Of a stretch of 64,000 nt of DNA, positions 1-9,334 are shown piece after piece. This DNA is from Faecalibacter bovis (GTDB lineage Bacteria; Bacteroidota; Bacteroidia; Flavobacteriales; Weeksellaceae): the NCBI RefSeq assembly GCF_017948305.1, contig NZ_CP072842.1, positions 1,501,001 through 1,565,000 of the forward strand, written 5' to 3'. The position numbers and the translations under genes were made by a program. Under the pieces are notes generated by a model. It was not told where the DNA came from. It was given only the letters and a program-made list of their open reading frames with translations, and did not search any database. The stretch's first letter is position 1. Each line of letters opens with the position of its first letter.

Positions 1-1
1 T

Positions 2-610
2 TTCACAGTAGATCAAATTACAAAATTGAATCTATCATGTAACTGTAATGTAACGCTTATACCAGGAAATGAAGTTGGTGTAAAAGTTGAAAGTCATCAG
101 AATATTGTAGATAATTTAATGGTTGAAGCTAAAAATGGCTCATTAACTATTAAAGAAAATTCACCTGTTGATAAATACAGTGCTTACGATGTTTTCGTTT
201 ACGTTACAAGAGATTTAAAACAAGCCGAATTTTCTAATCAAGCTACAGTTAAAGTTTCCGGAACTTTAAACGTTGATGATTTAGAGATGGATGTGAATGA
301 TCAAGTTAAAATTGAAGATGCGTATTTGATTACAAACAATTTCAAACTTTCAGTTCATGATCAAGCTGCTGTAACTTTAAAAGGGACATCAATCTCATTA
401 ATTTATAATGGCGAAAGTCAATCAAAAGCTGAGTTGTTTGATTTCGAAACAAATGATGCTCAAGCATACACTTCAGATAATGCTATTTTAAATATTAATT
501 CAAGAAAATCTATTACAGGTTCGGCAAAAGGTAATTCGGTTATAACTTATATAGGTGAACCATCAAAGGATACCAAAATTGCTGATAATGCACAAGTAGT
601 AAAAAAATAA
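2..610 (+). CDS. DUF2807 (head GIN domain) protein, 5' end cut by window
   Basis: The reading frame is open from base 2, so the start and any signal peptide lie outside the window and only the C-terminal 202 residues are seen. The visible part is made of short alternating strands (for example CNCNVTLIPGNE, then repeated L-x-V-x-D-x-A patterns), as in the DUF2807 or head GIN domain. That family forms a beta-helix-like fold in envelope proteins of Bacteroidota, and its molecular function is not established. The gene ends 8 bases before the phosphohexomutase, so the two may be co-transcribed. The TTG at 26 is an internal leucine codon, not a start. The family call is fairly sure; the role is unknown. 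Confidence 0.8.
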   Translation, partial: FTVDQITKLNLSCNCNVTLIPGNEVGVKVESHQNIVDNLMVEAKNGSLTIKENSPVDKYSAYDVFVYVTRDLKQAEFSNQATVKVSGTLNVDDLEMDVNDQVKIEDAYLITNNFKLSVHDQAAVTLKGTSISLIYNGESQSKAELFDFETNDAQAYTSDNAILNINSRKSITGSAKGNSVITYIGEPSKDTKIADNAQVVKK

Positions 611-618
611 ATTCTTTA

Positions 619-2334
619 ATGAGTACAAGTTTAGAAAGAGCTCAATTATGGCTTTCTGATGCATATGATGCAGAAACAAGAAACGCCGTACAAGATTTAA
701 TTGATAATAATCCAACAGAATTAGATGATTCATTTTACCGCGACCTAGAGTTTGGAACTGGTGGTATGCGTGGTATTATGGGAGTTGGAACTAATCGTTT
801 AAACAAATATACATTAGGTGCAGCTACGCAAGGATTGTCTAATTATATCAATGAACAATTTCCTAATAAAGAAAAATCAGTTGCAATTGCATTTGACGTG
901 CGTCATAATTCAGACACTTTTGCCAAAATGGTTGCGGATGTTTTAACGGCTAATGGAATCAAAGTTTATTTATTCGATTCTTTTCGTCCTACACCAGAAT
1001 TATCATTCACAGTTCGTCATTTAGGTTGTGATGCAGGAATCGTTTTAACGGCTTCGCATAATCCACCAATATACAATGGATATAAAGTGTATTGGAATGA
1101 TGGTGCTCAAATTGTTCCACCACACGATAAAGCAATTATATCAGAGGTAGAAAATGTAAAAGTTGATGAAATTAAATTCGAAGGGAACGACGATTTAATT
1201 ACATATATAGGTAAAGAAATTGACGAAGCATTTATTAATGCGGCTGTTGAAAACGGTAGTTTTACAAACGAAGGGAAAGAAGATGTTAAAATAGTTTTTA
1301 CATCTATCCACGGAACATCTGTTGTGATTACTCCAAAAGCTTTTGAACAAGCTGGTTTTACACAAGTTCATCAAGTGGCAGAACAAGCAATTCCAAGTGG
1401 TGATTTCCCAACTGTTAAATCTCCAAATCCTGAAGAGCCAGAAGCTTTAACAATGGCTGTTGATTTGGCTAATGAAATCAATGCAGATATAGTAATCGGA
1501 ACTGATCCGGATGCTGATCGTGTTGGTGTTGCTGCTCGTGACAACGAGGGGAATATGGTATTATTAAACGGGAATCAAATGAATACCGTTTTAGCTTACT
1601 ATTTATTAGAAAAATGGCAAGAAGCTGGTAAATTAACTGGTAAAGAATTTATTGGTTCTACAATTGTAACATCTGATATTTTTTATGATATAGCAGCTAA
1701 ATTTAGTGTTGATTGTAAAGTTGGATTAACAGGATTTAAATGGATCGCTGATATGATTCGTACACACGAAGGTGAACAAAAATTCATTGGTGGAGGTGAA
1801 GAGTCATTCGGATTTATGGTTGGTGATTTTATTCGTGATAAAGATTCAGTAACAACTGCTTTATTAGTATCTGAAATTGCTGCCGTAGAAAAAGCTAAAG
1901 GAAGTACGTTGTACAATAAATTAGTGGATATCTATATTGCTTTAGGTAAGGCTTATCAAGAAGATCTAATTTCGATTGTTAAACCAGGGAAAGAAGGAGC
2001 AGAATTAATCGCAAATATGATGGTTGATTTCCGTGCTAATTCGCCTAAAGAATTAGCTGGATCTCCTGTAATCCGAGTAAAAGATTTCCAATCTTCGATT
2101 GAAAAAGATTTAGTTTCTGGTGAAGAAAAAACTATTGATATACCAAAATCTAACGTTTTAATTTTTTACACGGAAGATGGAAGTAAAGTAGCTTGTCGTC
2201 CTTCTGGAACTGAACCTAAAATTAAATATTACTTTTCTGTAAACGCACCTTTAAGAGCTAAAGAAGAGTATAAAAATGTACAAGATATTTTATTAGCTAA
2301 AATTGATCAATTAAAAGTTGATTTTAGTAAATAG
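619..2334 (+). CDS. Phospho-sugar mutase (phosphoglucomutase/phosphomannomutase family)
   Basis: Alpha-D-phosphohexomutase of 571 residues, a usual length for the PGM/PMM long form. It moves phosphate between the 1 and 6 positions of a hexose through a phosphoserine. The catalytic loop TASHNP is at residues 144-149 (Ser146), the metal-binding loop DPDADR at 296-301, the sugar-specificity loop GGEESFG near 394, and the phosphate-binding loop RPSGTEP from 527. All key residues are present. It is cytosolic and would link glycolysis to nucleotide-sugar and cell-envelope synthesis. Sequence alone does not settle glucose against mannose preference. It follows the DUF2807 gene by 8 bases and is closed by a hairpin terminator. 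Confidence 0.93.
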   Translation: MSTSLERAQLWLSDAYDAETRNAVQDLIDNNPTELDDSFYRDLEFGTGGMRGIMGVGTNRLNKYTLGAATQGLSNYINEQFPNKEKSVAIAFDVRHNSDTFAKMVADVLTANGIKVYLFDSFRPTPELSFTVRHLGCDAGIVLTASHNPPIYNGYKVYWNDGAQIVPPHDKAIISEVENVKVDEIKFEGNDDLITYIGKEIDEAFINAAVENGSFTNEGKEDVKIVFTSIHGTSVVITPKAFEQAGFTQVHQVAEQAIPSGDFPTVKSPNPEEPEALTMAVDLANEINADIVIGTDPDADRVGVAARDNEGNMVLLNGNQMNTVLAYYLLEKWQEAGKLTGKEFIGSTIVTSDIFYDIAAKFSVDCKVGLTGFKWIADMIRTHEGEQKFIGGGEESFGFMVGDFIRDKDSVTTALLVSEIAAVEKAKGSTLYNKLVDIYIALGKAYQEDLISIVKPGKEGAELIANMMVDFRANSPKELAGSPVIRVKDFQSSIEKDLVSGEEKTIDIPKSNVLIFYTEDGSKVACRPSGTEPKIKYYFSVNAPLRAKEEYKNVQDILLAKIDQLKVDFSK

Positions 2335-2350
2335 TTTGAATTGAATATAT

Positions 2351-2384
2351 AAAAAATGCATCGAAATTTTCGATGCATTTTTTT
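2351..2384. terminator. Bidirectional hairpin terminator
   Basis: A perfect inverted repeat (AAATGCATCGAAA against its complement) has an A-run on one side and a T-run on the other. It can end both the phosphohexomutase transcript and the convergent phosphate transporter transcript. Confidence 0.85.
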
Positions 2385-2459
2385 ATGGTGTAAAGTCAAA
2401 ACTAAAAAAGTTCTCTGATTTAGTTTAACTTTATACATATACGGTTTTTCTATTTTTTT

Positions 2460-3557
2460 TTAAAAGAATAGGATTAAGAAATAATAAAATGCAGTTGCTA
2501 TTAATGCAGAGATCGGAATAGTTAATACCCAAGCCCACAATAAACTTATTGTTACACCCCAACGCACGGCTGAAAAACGTTTTACCATTCCTACACCAAT
2601 AATCGACCCCGTAATAACGTGTGTAGTTGAAACAGGCATTTTAATATGTTCTGTGAAGAATAAAGTAACAGCAGATGCAGTTTGAGCTGTAAACCCTTCG
2701 ATAGGTGTAATTTTAGTGATCTTATTACCCATAGTTTTTAAGATTTTCATTCCTCCACCTAATGTTCCAATTGCAATGGCAGAAAAACATACAATCGGAA
2801 CCCAATCGTGAATATCAGTGCTATTCTCTGTTATAAACCATTCTTTCCAATTGAATACATCATTCAAGTACCAAGAACTCATATCAGTATCTATAATTGC
2901 CGATTGGTTAGCTAAAAGAGCAAATGTAATAACACCCATCACTTTCTGTGAATCATTTAATCCATGACCAATACTTAATAATGCTGATGAGACTAATTGT
3001 AGCCTTTTGAACCAAGTATCTGCATTATGCGGTTTTGCATTACGACAAATATTAAGAGTAATTATACTAATGATATTTCCTGCTAATAATCCAATTACTG
3101 GAGCAACGAATATAAACGCCACAATTGTGAGAATGATTTCGATATTAATGGATGAAAAATCAAAGCCTGTTGATGCTAATGCTCCACCAGCTAATCCACC
3201 AATTAATGTATGAGATGATGATGACGGAATTCCTAATTTCCATGTTAATAAGTTCCATGTAATAGCTGCAAGTAATGCTGCCATTATAACTACTGAAGGA
3301 TTCGCTCCAAAGGATGTTACAATATCTTCTTTGATAATTTTGGAAATAGTATCGGCAACTCCAAATTCACCAATTATAAATTTTGCAATAAAAAATGCAA
3401 CGAAATTAAAGAAGGCAGCCCAAATAATTGCCTGAATAGGGGATAAAACTTTAGTTGTAACTACAGTTGCAATAGAGTTTGCGGCATCGTGAAAACCATT
3501 GATAAAGTCAAAGATAATGGCTAATGCGATGACTATGAATAAAATTGTAAGGCCCAT
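2460..3557 (-). CDS. pit: Inorganic phosphate transporter, PiT family (copy 1)
   Basis: Low-affinity, ion-coupled phosphate permease of 365 residues with about ten membrane segments. The two PiT signature regions are present: FDFINGFHDAANSIATVV near residue 16 and a second NDSQKVMG-containing repeat near 205. The serine-rich GIPSSSSHTLIGG loop near 110 is also present. It is a tandem paralogue of the next gene (3656-4774). It has its own TACATTTG box upstream and lies behind a terminator, so it is probably transcribed apart from the DUF47-PiT pair. PiT carriers take up metal-phosphate complexes; the coupling ion cannot be read from the sequence. Confidence 0.93.
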   Translation of the reverse strand: MGLTILFIVIALAIIFDFINGFHDAANSIATVVTTKVLSPIQAIIWAAFFNFVAFFIAKFIIGEFGVADTISKIIKEDIVTSFGANPSVVIMAALLAAITWNLLTWKLGIPSSSSHTLIGGLAGGALASTGFDFSSINIEIILTIVAFIFVAPVIGLLAGNIISIITLNICRNAKPHNADTWFKRLQLVSSALLSIGHGLNDSQKVMGVITFALLANQSAIIDTDMSSWYLNDVFNWKEWFITENSTDIHDWVPIVCFSAIAIGTLGGGMKILKTMGNKITKITPIEGFTAQTASAVTLFFTEHIKMPVSTTHVITGSIIGVGMVKRFSAVRWGVTISLLWAWVLTIPISALIATAFYYFLILFF

Positions 3558-3585
3558 TTAATGGAAAAAAATATTAAAAGTGCCG

Positions 3586-3593
3586 CAAATGTA
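3586..3593 (-). promoter_or_regulatory. Promoter -7 box for pit copy 1
   Basis: The minus strand reads TACATTTG, an exact match to the Bacteroidota -7 consensus TANNTTTG, about 29 bases before the start codon. I see no clear -33 TTTG. Confidence 0.55.
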
Positions 3594-3601
3594 AAAAATA
3601 A

Positions 3602-3628
3602 AATAGGCCTATCAATGATAGGCCTATT
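3602..3628 (-). terminator. Terminator between the two pit genes
   Basis: A 12-bp perfect stem (AATAGGCCTATC and complement) with a 3-base loop is followed on the minus strand by a T-rich stretch. It separates the DUF47-pit unit from the second pit gene. Confidence 0.75.
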
Positions 3629-3655
3629 AAAATTTATTATAATGATGATTAATTT

Positions 3656-4774
3656 TTAGAAAATTCCAATTACTAAGTAAACTAATCCAGCGATTATGGC
3701 TGAAACAGGAATTGTTAAAATCCAAGCCCATAATAAACTAATTGTTACTCCCCATCGTACCGCAGAGACACGTTTCGTCATACCAACACCGATGATAGAA
3801 CCAGTAATTGTATGTGTTGTAGAAACAGGAATTCCGAAGTGTTCAGAGATGTATAAAGTCATCGCTCCAGCAGTTTCAGAAGCTACACCTTCTAATGGAG
3901 TTACTTTTGTAATTTTAGATCCCATCGTTTTGATGATTTTCCAACCACCTGCCATCGTACCTAAACCGATAATGATGAAAGATGTAATTGGTACCCATCC
4001 CCAATGATCAACAAAGTATCCAAATTTATCTTCAGCATCTACATATGCTTGATCAAAATCTACATTTAAGTGGTAGAAGATAACTGCAGCACCAATGATA
4101 CCCATTACTTTTTGTGCATCATTCATACCATGTCCTAAAGAGAATAAGGCAGAAGAAACTAATTGTAATTTTTTGAACCACCATTCAGCAACAGCTGGTT
4201 TAGCATTCTTGCAAATGTGAAGGATGATAATAGTTAAAATACTAGATAAGACCATTCCGATAAATGGTGCTAGGAAAATGAATGCGAAAATTGGTAATAC
4301 TTTATTGTAGACAACAACATCCATAATTGAACCTAAATCTGGATTCATGAATGAGTGCGTTAATGCAGCTCCAATAAATCCACCGATTAAAGTATGTGAT
4401 GATGATGACGGAATACCAAATTTCCATGTAATCAAGTTCCAAGTAATGGCAGCAATAATACCAGCTAAAATAACTTCAAGTGTAATGAAGTTTTCATTAA
4501 CGGATTTTGCAATTGTGTTACCAATTTTAAATTCACCAATCCAATAAACTGATATAAAATAAGCAGCAAAGTTAAATGCAGCAGCCCATAATACAGCTTG
4601 GAAAGGAGTTAAAACTTTTGTTGCAACAATTGTTGCAATGGAGTTAGCAGCATCGTGAAATCCATTGATGTAATCGAATACGAAAGCTAAGAAGATAATT
4701 ACTAATAAAAACCAACCAGCTTTAGAATTCATCATACCGCTAATGATTTCTATAACATCATTAATCATTTCCAT
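3656..4774 (-). CDS. pit: Inorganic phosphate transporter, PiT family (copy 2, DUF47-linked)
   Basis: PiT permease of 372 residues with the paired signatures FDYINGFHDAANSIATIV near residue 28 and NDAQKVMG near 218, plus GIPSSSSHTLIGG near 120. It is closely related to the neighbouring copy but has a slightly longer N-terminus. It begins 20 bases after the DUF47 gene. DUF47-PiT pairs are common in bacteria, and the DUF47 protein is thought to act with the permease. The likely promoter lies upstream of the DUF47 gene, with an 11-bp tandem repeat that could tie expression to phosphate supply. Ten or so hydrophobic segments place it in the inner membrane. Confidence 0.93.
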   Translation of the reverse strand: MEMINDVIEIISGMMNSKAGWFLLVIIFLAFVFDYINGFHDAANSIATIVATKVLTPFQAVLWAAAFNFAAYFISVYWIGEFKIGNTIAKSVNENFITLEVILAGIIAAITWNLITWKFGIPSSSSHTLIGGFIGAALTHSFMNPDLGSIMDVVVYNKVLPIFAFIFLAPFIGMVLSSILTIIILHICKNAKPAVAEWWFKKLQLVSSALFSLGHGMNDAQKVMGIIGAAVIFYHLNVDFDQAYVDAEDKFGYFVDHWGWVPITSFIIIGLGTMAGGWKIIKTMGSKITKVTPLEGVASETAGAMTLYISEHFGIPVSTTHTITGSIIGVGMTKRVSAVRWGVTISLLWAWILTIPVSAIIAGLVYLVIGIF

Positions 4775-4794
4775 TTTGAAATAAATTTAAAAGA

Positions 4795-5439
4795 TTAAGA
4801 ATGTTTAACAGCCACAGCTTCTAAAACGTTTGCAACACTTTTACATTTGTCAGTTGCAGACTCTAATGAAGATAAAACTTCTTTATATTTAATGATGTTT
4901 TTAGCATCAGTTTCGTTTTCGAAAATTTCTTGAACTGCTTTATCAAAAATACGATCAGATTTGTTTTCTAATTTATTGATACGCTCACAGATTTCAAAAA
5001 CTCTGTTCAAGTCTTTAAAGTCTTTAATGTTATCAATACCTTCAACGATTAATTGACAAGCTTCTAAATTAACAGCTGTAATTTTACGGATAGATTTTGT
5101 AATTTTCTCTACTTGGTAAATTTTAATACGGTTAGCTGCTCCATTTAAGTTGTCAGCAACATAATCAATTGCTTTTATTAAAGAGTAAATATCTTCTCTG
5201 TCAAATGGAGTGATAAAGTTTCTTCCTAATTCTAAATTTGTTTTTTGAGTTAAGAACTCAATTTTACTTTCTAAATTAGCAATTTGAGCGAAATAGTCTT
5301 CACGCTCCTCTAAAGGTGCGTTAACACATTCATGTAATAATTCTGCTAATTCAACTAATGATTTAGAAGATTCTTCAAACAAAGGGAAGAAAGTTTTATC
5401 CCTTGGTGTAAATAATTTAAAAAATGAATTTACTGACAT
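4795..5439 (-). CDS. DUF47 family protein (PhoU-like phosphate transport partner)
   Basis: A 214-residue, mostly helical, charged protein without signal peptide or membrane segment, matching the DUF47/TIGR00153 family, which is distantly related to PhoU. It starts MSVNSFFKLFTPRDKTFFPL, the usual opening of this family. It is expected to be cytosolic and to work with the PiT permease encoded just downstream. The start is supported by a TACTTTTG promoter box 21 bases upstream. Whether it regulates transport or phosphate signalling is not shown by the sequence. Confidence 0.88.
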   Translation of the reverse strand: MSVNSFFKLFTPRDKTFFPLFEESSKSLVELAELLHECVNAPLEEREDYFAQIANLESKIEFLTQKTNLELGRNFITPFDREDIYSLIKAIDYVADNLNGAANRIKIYQVEKITKSIRKITAVNLEACQLIVEGIDNIKDFKDLNRVFEICERINKLENKSDRIFDKAVQEIFENETDAKNIIKYKEVLSSLESATDKCKSVANVLEAVAVKHS

Positions 5440-5459
5440 CTAAAAATGTTTTTGTGATG

Positions 5460-5467
5460 CAAAAGTA
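5460..5467 (-). promoter_or_regulatory. Promoter -7 box of the DUF47-pit operon
   Basis: The minus strand reads TACTTTTG (TANNTTTG consensus). The predicted transcript starts about 16 bases before the DUF47 start codon. The -33 position is occupied by the 11-bp tandem repeat at 5476-5497 rather than by TTTG. Confidence 0.6.
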
Positions 5468-5475
5468 AATCATCT

Positions 5476-5497
5476 AATGTAAACTTAATGTAAACTT
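5476..5497 (-). promoter_or_regulatory. Two perfect 11-bp tandem repeats, Pho-box-like
   Basis: On the minus strand AAGTTTACATT occurs twice with no gap. The repeats end 8 bp upstream of the -7 box. Two 11-bp direct repeats over the -35 region are the layout of a PhoB operator, although the bases differ from the enterobacterial CTGTCAT box. A PhoB-type activator site is an inference. Confidence 0.5.
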
Positions 5498-5698
5498 TTT
5501 ATAGAATTATTTTATAAATCATTAATACTGTTTTAAGATTGATGTTTGCAGTAAAGCTAAATAATTATTTTTTTTAAAATATTTAATTTTGATAATTAAT
5601 ATCTAAAAATCAAAGCTAAATGTTAGATATTACTAAGGTGATTTGATTGTGAATATTTTCTTAAATATAAGAAAATCAAAAAAATAATTCGTTTATAG

Positions 5699-5728
5699 TT
5701 TGCAGGTTTAATATTTTTCGTAGTTTTG
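5699..5728 (+). promoter_or_regulatory. Promoter of the rpsL-rpsG-fusA-rpsJ unit
   Basis: TTTG at 5699-5702, an 18-bp spacer, and TAGTTTTG at 5721-5728 fit the Bacteroidota -33/-7 consensus. An AT-rich dyad lies upstream at 5655-5676. The rest of the gap 5498-5654 is AT-rich, with nothing else recognised. Confidence 0.8.
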
Positions 5729-5775
5729 CAGACCCCAAAATGGGTTTAAATTAATTTTTAAAAAGGTAAATTAGT

Positions 5776-6159
5776 ATGCCAACAATTCAACAATTAGTTC
5801 GAAAAGGTAGAAAAAAACTAACTAAGAAGAGTAAATCGGCTGCTTTAGAGTCATGTCCACAACGCCGCGGTGTTTGTACACGTGTTTACACAACTACTCC
5901 AAAGAAACCTAACTCAGCAATGCGTAAAGTTGCTCGTGTTAGATTAACAAATGGAAAAGAAGTTAACGCGTACATCGGTGGTGAGGGGCATAACTTACAA
6001 GAGCACTCGATAGTATTGGTTAGAGGAGGAAGAGTTAAAGACTTACCAGGTGTTCGTTACCACATTGTACGTGGAGCATTAGACACAGCAGGAGTAAACG
6101 GACGTACTCAGCGTAGAAGTAAGTATGGAGCGAAACGTCCTAAAGACGCTAAAAAATAA
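5776..6159 (+). CDS. rpsL: 30S ribosomal protein S12
   Basis: uS12 of 127 residues, which monitors codon-anticodon pairing in the decoding centre. The conserved loops [12 protein letters not shown] (Lys43) and [13 protein letters not shown] (Lys88) are intact, and both lysines are the streptomycin-sensitive form. First gene of the unit rpsL-rpsG-fusA-rpsJ, 47 bases after the promoter box. The stretch before ATG (AAAGGTAAATTAGT) has no clear Shine-Dalgarno motif at the right distance. Confidence 0.98.
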   Translation: MPTIQQLVRKGRKKLTKKSKSAALESCPQRRGVCTRVYTTTPKKPNSAMRKVARVRLTNGKEVNAYIGGEGHNLQEHSIVLVRGGRVKDLPGVRYHIVRGALDTAGVNGRTQRRSKYGAKRPKDAKK

Positions 6160-6167
6160 TTTAAGAA

Positions 6168-6644
6168 ATGAGAAAGACAAGAGCTAAAAAAAGACCTTTA
6201 CTTCCAGATCCTAAATTTAACGATCAGTTAGTTACACGTTTCGTAAACAACTTAATGTACGATGGTAAGAAATCTGTTGCATTCAAAATTTTTTATGATG
6301 CATTAGAAATCGTTGATTCTCGTAAAGAAGATGCTGAAAAAACTTCGTTAGATATTTGGAAAGAAGCATTATCAAATGTAATGCCTCACGTAGAAGTACG
6401 TTCTCGCCGTGTTGGTGGAGCTACATTCCAAATTCCAATGGAAATCCGTCCAGATCGTAAGATCTCTACTGCAATGAAGTGGTTAATTTCTTATTCACGT
6501 AAGCGTAATGAGAAATCTATGGCACAAAAATTAGCAGGTGAAATCATCGCTGCTGCTAAAGAAGAAGGTTCTGCTGTTAAAAAACGTCAGGATACTCACA
6601 AAATGGCAGAAGCTAATAAAGCGTTCTCACACTTTAGATTCTAG
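6168..6644 (+). CDS. rpsG: 30S ribosomal protein S7
   Basis: uS7 of 158 residues, which nucleates folding of the 16S 3' domain and contacts the E site. It opens [19 protein letters not shown] and ends [14 protein letters not shown], as in the family. It starts 8 bases after rpsL and stops 6 bases before fusA, so translation is probably coupled. In other bacteria S7 represses the str operon; no such site is recognisable here. Confidence 0.98.
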   Translation: MRKTRAKKRPLLPDPKFNDQLVTRFVNNLMYDGKKSVAFKIFYDALEIVDSRKEDAEKTSLDIWKEALSNVMPHVEVRSRRVGGATFQIPMEIRPDRKISTAMKWLISYSRKRNEKSMAQKLAGEIIAAAKEEGSAVKKRQDTHKMAEANKAFSHFRF

Positions 6645-6650
6645 TAAACG

Positions 6651-8774
6651 ATGGCAAGAGACTTATTATACACTAGAAACATTGGTATTGCTGCTCACAT
6701 TGATGCAGGAAAAACTACTACTACAGAGCGTATCTTATTCTATTCAGGTAAAAATCACAAAATTGGAGAAACTCACGAAGGGTCTTCAACTACTGACTGG
6801 ATGGAGCAAGAAGCAGAACGTGGTATTACAATTACTTCAGCAGCTGTTACAGTTGCTTGGACTTTCCCTACAGAACAAGGTAAACCATTACCAGACGCTA
6901 AAGGGTACCACTTTAATATTATCGACACTCCTGGTCACGTTGACTTTACAGTAGAGGTAAACCGTTCTTTACGTGTTTTAGATGGTTTAGTTTTCTTATT
7001 CTCAGCAGTTGATGGAGTTGAGCCTCAGTCTGAAACAAACTGGCGTTTAGCTGATAACTATAAAGTTCCTCGTTTAGGATTCGTTAATAAAATGGACCGT
7101 CAAGGATCTGACTTCTTAAATGTTTGTCGTCAAGTACGTGAAATGTTAGGATCAAACGCTGTTCCTATCGTTTTACCAATTGGTGAAGAAGCTGACTTTA
7201 AAGGGGTTGTAGATTTAATTAAAAACCGTGCTATTGTATGGCATGATGATAATTATGGTTCGACTTTCGACGTTGTTGAAATCCCAGCTGATATGGTTGA
7301 TGATGTAAAACAATACCGTGGTCAATTAATCGAAGAAGTTGCTGCATACGACGAGAATTTATTAGAGAAGTACATGGAGGACGAAAACTCTATTACTGAA
7401 GAAGAAATTCACGCTGCTTTACGTGCTGCAACATTAGATATGTCTATCATCCCAATGACTTGTGGATCTTCGTTCAAAAACAAAGGTGTACAATTCATGT
7501 TAGATGCTGTATGTCGTTACTTACCATCTCCAATGGACAAAGAAGCGATTCCAGGAACTGACCCAAAAACTGACGAGCCTACTTCAAGAAAGCCTTCAGT
7601 TGATGAGCCATTCTCAGCATTAGCATTTAAAATTGCTACTGACCCATTCGTAGGTCGTTTAGCATTCTTCCGTGCTTACTCAGGAGGTTTAGACGCAGGT
7701 TCTTATGTGTTAAATACTCGTTCTGGTAACAAAGAGCGTATTTCACGTATCTTCCAAATGCACGCGAACAAACAAGAGCCAATCGATCGTATCGAAGCTG
7801 GTGATATTGGAGCTGCAGTAGGATTTAAAGATATCAAAACAGGAGATACTTTATGTGATGAAAAAGCACCTATCGTATTAGAGTCTATGGACTTCCCAGA
7901 TCCAGTAATTGGTATCGCGGTTGAGCCTAAAACTAAAGCAGACGTTGATAAATTAGGTATGGCTTTAGCTAAATTAGCTGAAGAAGATCCAACATTCCAA
8001 GTAAAAACTGATGAGGCTTCAGGTCAAACAGTTATTTCTGGTATGGGTGAGTTACACTTAGATATCATCGTTGACCGTTTAAAACGTGAATTCAAAGTTG
8101 AAGTTAATCAAGGTGAGCCTCAAGTAGAATACAAAGAGTCATTCTCAAGACCAGCTAACCACCGTGAGGTTTACAAAAAACAATCTGGTGGACGTGGTAA
8201 ATTTGCTGATATCGTTTTCGAAATGGGACCAGCAGATGAAGGTAAAACAGGATTAGAATTCATTTCTGAAATTAAAGGTGGTAACGTTCCTAAAGAATTT
8301 GTACCTTCAATTGAGAAAGGATTTAAAGCTGCGATGAAAAACGGACCTTTAGCAGGTTTCGAAATGGATTCATTAAAAGTTATTTTAAAAGATGGATCTT
8401 TCCACCCTGTGGATTCTGACCAATTATCTTTCGAGTTAGCTGCTCAAATGGGTTACAAAGCTGCTGCTAAAGCTGCTGGTGCTCAAATTTTAGAGCCTAT
8501 CATGAAGTTAGAGGTTTTAACTCCAGAGGAGAACATGGGAGATATCGTAGGTGACTTAAACAGAAGACGTGGACAAGTTTCTGGTATGGACGATAGAAAT
8601 AACGCAAAAGTTATTAAAGCTATGGTACCATTAGCAGAGATGTTCGGGTATGTAACTTCTTTACGTACTTTATCTTCTGGTCGTGCTACATCGACTATGG
8701 AATTCGATCACTACGCTCCAGCACCTTCAAACGTGTCTGAAGCTGTAATCGCTAAAGCAAAAGGTAACGCTTAA
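6651..8774 (+). CDS. fusA: Elongation factor G
   Basis: Translocation GTPase of 707 residues. The G1 loop AHIDAGKT is at residues 15-22, followed by DTPGHVDF (G3) and NKMDR (G4). Domains II to V follow, ending [20 protein letters not shown]. It lies between rpsG and rpsJ. There is no tuf gene after it, unlike the enterobacterial str operon. Codon use is typical of a highly expressed gene. Confidence 0.98.
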   Translation: MARDLLYTRNIGIAAHIDAGKTTTTERILFYSGKNHKIGETHEGSSTTDWMEQEAERGITITSAAVTVAWTFPTEQGKPLPDAKGYHFNIIDTPGHVDFTVEVNRSLRVLDGLVFLFSAVDGVEPQSETNWRLADNYKVPRLGFVNKMDRQGSDFLNVCRQVREMLGSNAVPIVLPIGEEADFKGVVDLIKNRAIVWHDDNYGSTFDVVEIPADMVDDVKQYRGQLIEEVAAYDENLLEKYMEDENSITEEEIHAALRAATLDMSIIPMTCGSSFKNKGVQFMLDAVCRYLPSPMDKEAIPGTDPKTDEPTSRKPSVDEPFSALAFKIATDPFVGRLAFFRAYSGGLDAGSYVLNTRSGNKERISRIFQMHANKQEPIDRIEAGDIGAAVGFKDIKTGDTLCDEKAPIVLESMDFPDPVIGIAVEPKTKADVDKLGMALAKLAEEDPTFQVKTDEASGQTVISGMGELHLDIIVDRLKREFKVEVNQGEPQVEYKESFSRPANHREVYKKQSGGRGKFADIVFEMGPADEGKTGLEFISEIKGGNVPKEFVPSIEKGFKAAMKNGPLAGFEMDSLKVILKDGSFHPVDSDQLSFELAAQMGYKAAAKAAGAQILEPIMKLEVLTPEENMGDIVGDLNRRRGQVSGMDDRNNAKVIKAMVPLAEMFGYVTSLRTLSSGRATSTMEFDHYAPAPSNVSEAVIAKAKGNA

Positions 8775-8786
8775 TTAAATTAAGAA

Positions 8787-9092
8787 ATGAGTCAAAAAAT
8801 CAGAATAAAATTAAAATCTTACGATTATTCTTTAGTTGACAAATCAGCTGAAAAAATCGTAAAAACTGTTAAAGCTACAGGAGCTGTTGTTAATGGGCCA
8901 ATTCCATTACCAACTCACAAAAGAATCTTTACAGTTTTAAGATCTCCACACGTAAACAAAAAATCTCGTGAGCAATTTCAATTATCAGCTCACAAAAGAT
9001 TATTAGACATCTACTCTTCATCTGCAAAAACTGTTGATGCATTAATGAAGTTAGAATTACCTAGTGGTGTTGAAGTTGAAATTAAAGTGTAG
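8787..9092 (+). CDS. rpsJ: 30S ribosomal protein S10
   Basis: uS10 of 101 residues with the loop [20 protein letters not shown] and the end [11 protein letters not shown]. Besides its ribosomal role, S10 can act with NusB in rRNA antitermination. It is the last gene of the first unit, and a strong terminator follows 30 bases later. It is therefore separated from rplC, with which it is normally co-transcribed in the enterobacterial S10 operon. Confidence 0.98.
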   Translation: MSQKIRIKLKSYDYSLVDKSAEKIVKTVKATGAVVNGPIPLPTHKRIFTVLRSPHVNKKSREQFQLSAHKRLLDIYSSSAKTVDALMKLELPSGVEVEIKV

Positions 9093-9122
9093 TTAATTGC
9101 ACATTAATTAAAATATATTATA

Positions 9123-9155
9123 AACCTCGAGAAGTGCACATCTCGAGGTTTTTTT
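9123..9155 (+). terminator. Terminator after rpsJ
   Basis: A 10-bp perfect stem (AACCTCGAGA and complement) with an 8-base loop is followed by seven T. It ends the rpsL-rpsJ unit. Confidence 0.88.
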
Positions 9156-9219
9156 ATTTGTTTTAAAATCAGGTTTCTTACTTAGTAAAATCACTGATTT
9201 AAAAATATTTAGCAATTTA

Positions 9220-9250
9220 TTTGTGATTTGTGAAATAATTCATACATTTG
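9220..9250 (+). promoter_or_regulatory. Promoter of the rplC to rpsN unit
   Basis: TTTG at 9220-9223, a 19-bp spacer and TACATTTG at 9243-9250 match the Bacteroidota consensus. The predicted transcript has a leader of about 80 bases before rplC. Confidence 0.8.
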
Positions 9251-9276
9251 CAAACTGATTTCAGGGAAGGTCTCTA

Positions 9277-9292
9277 GTAGTCGGAAGACTAC
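9277..9292 (+). promoter_or_regulatory. Leader hairpin upstream of rplC
   Basis: GTAGTC-GGAA-GACTAC forms a 6-bp stem closed by a GNRA-type tetraloop inside the rplC leader, with no T-run after it. It could be a ribosomal-protein binding site, for example for autogenous control. That role is a guess. Confidence 0.4.
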
Positions 9293-9334
9293 ATTCTCTA
9301 AAATATTTAATAAATAATAACATAAATTAATCAA

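Noticed and set aside
6538..6954. Open frame of 138 codons overlapping rpsG and fusA
   Set aside because: It is a shifted reading of two certain genes, with low-complexity leucine and lysine content.
9093..9334. Deletion of tuf from the str operon
   Set aside because: Absence of tuf here is ordinary in many lineages, and no remnant is visible between fusA and rpsJ or after rpsJ.
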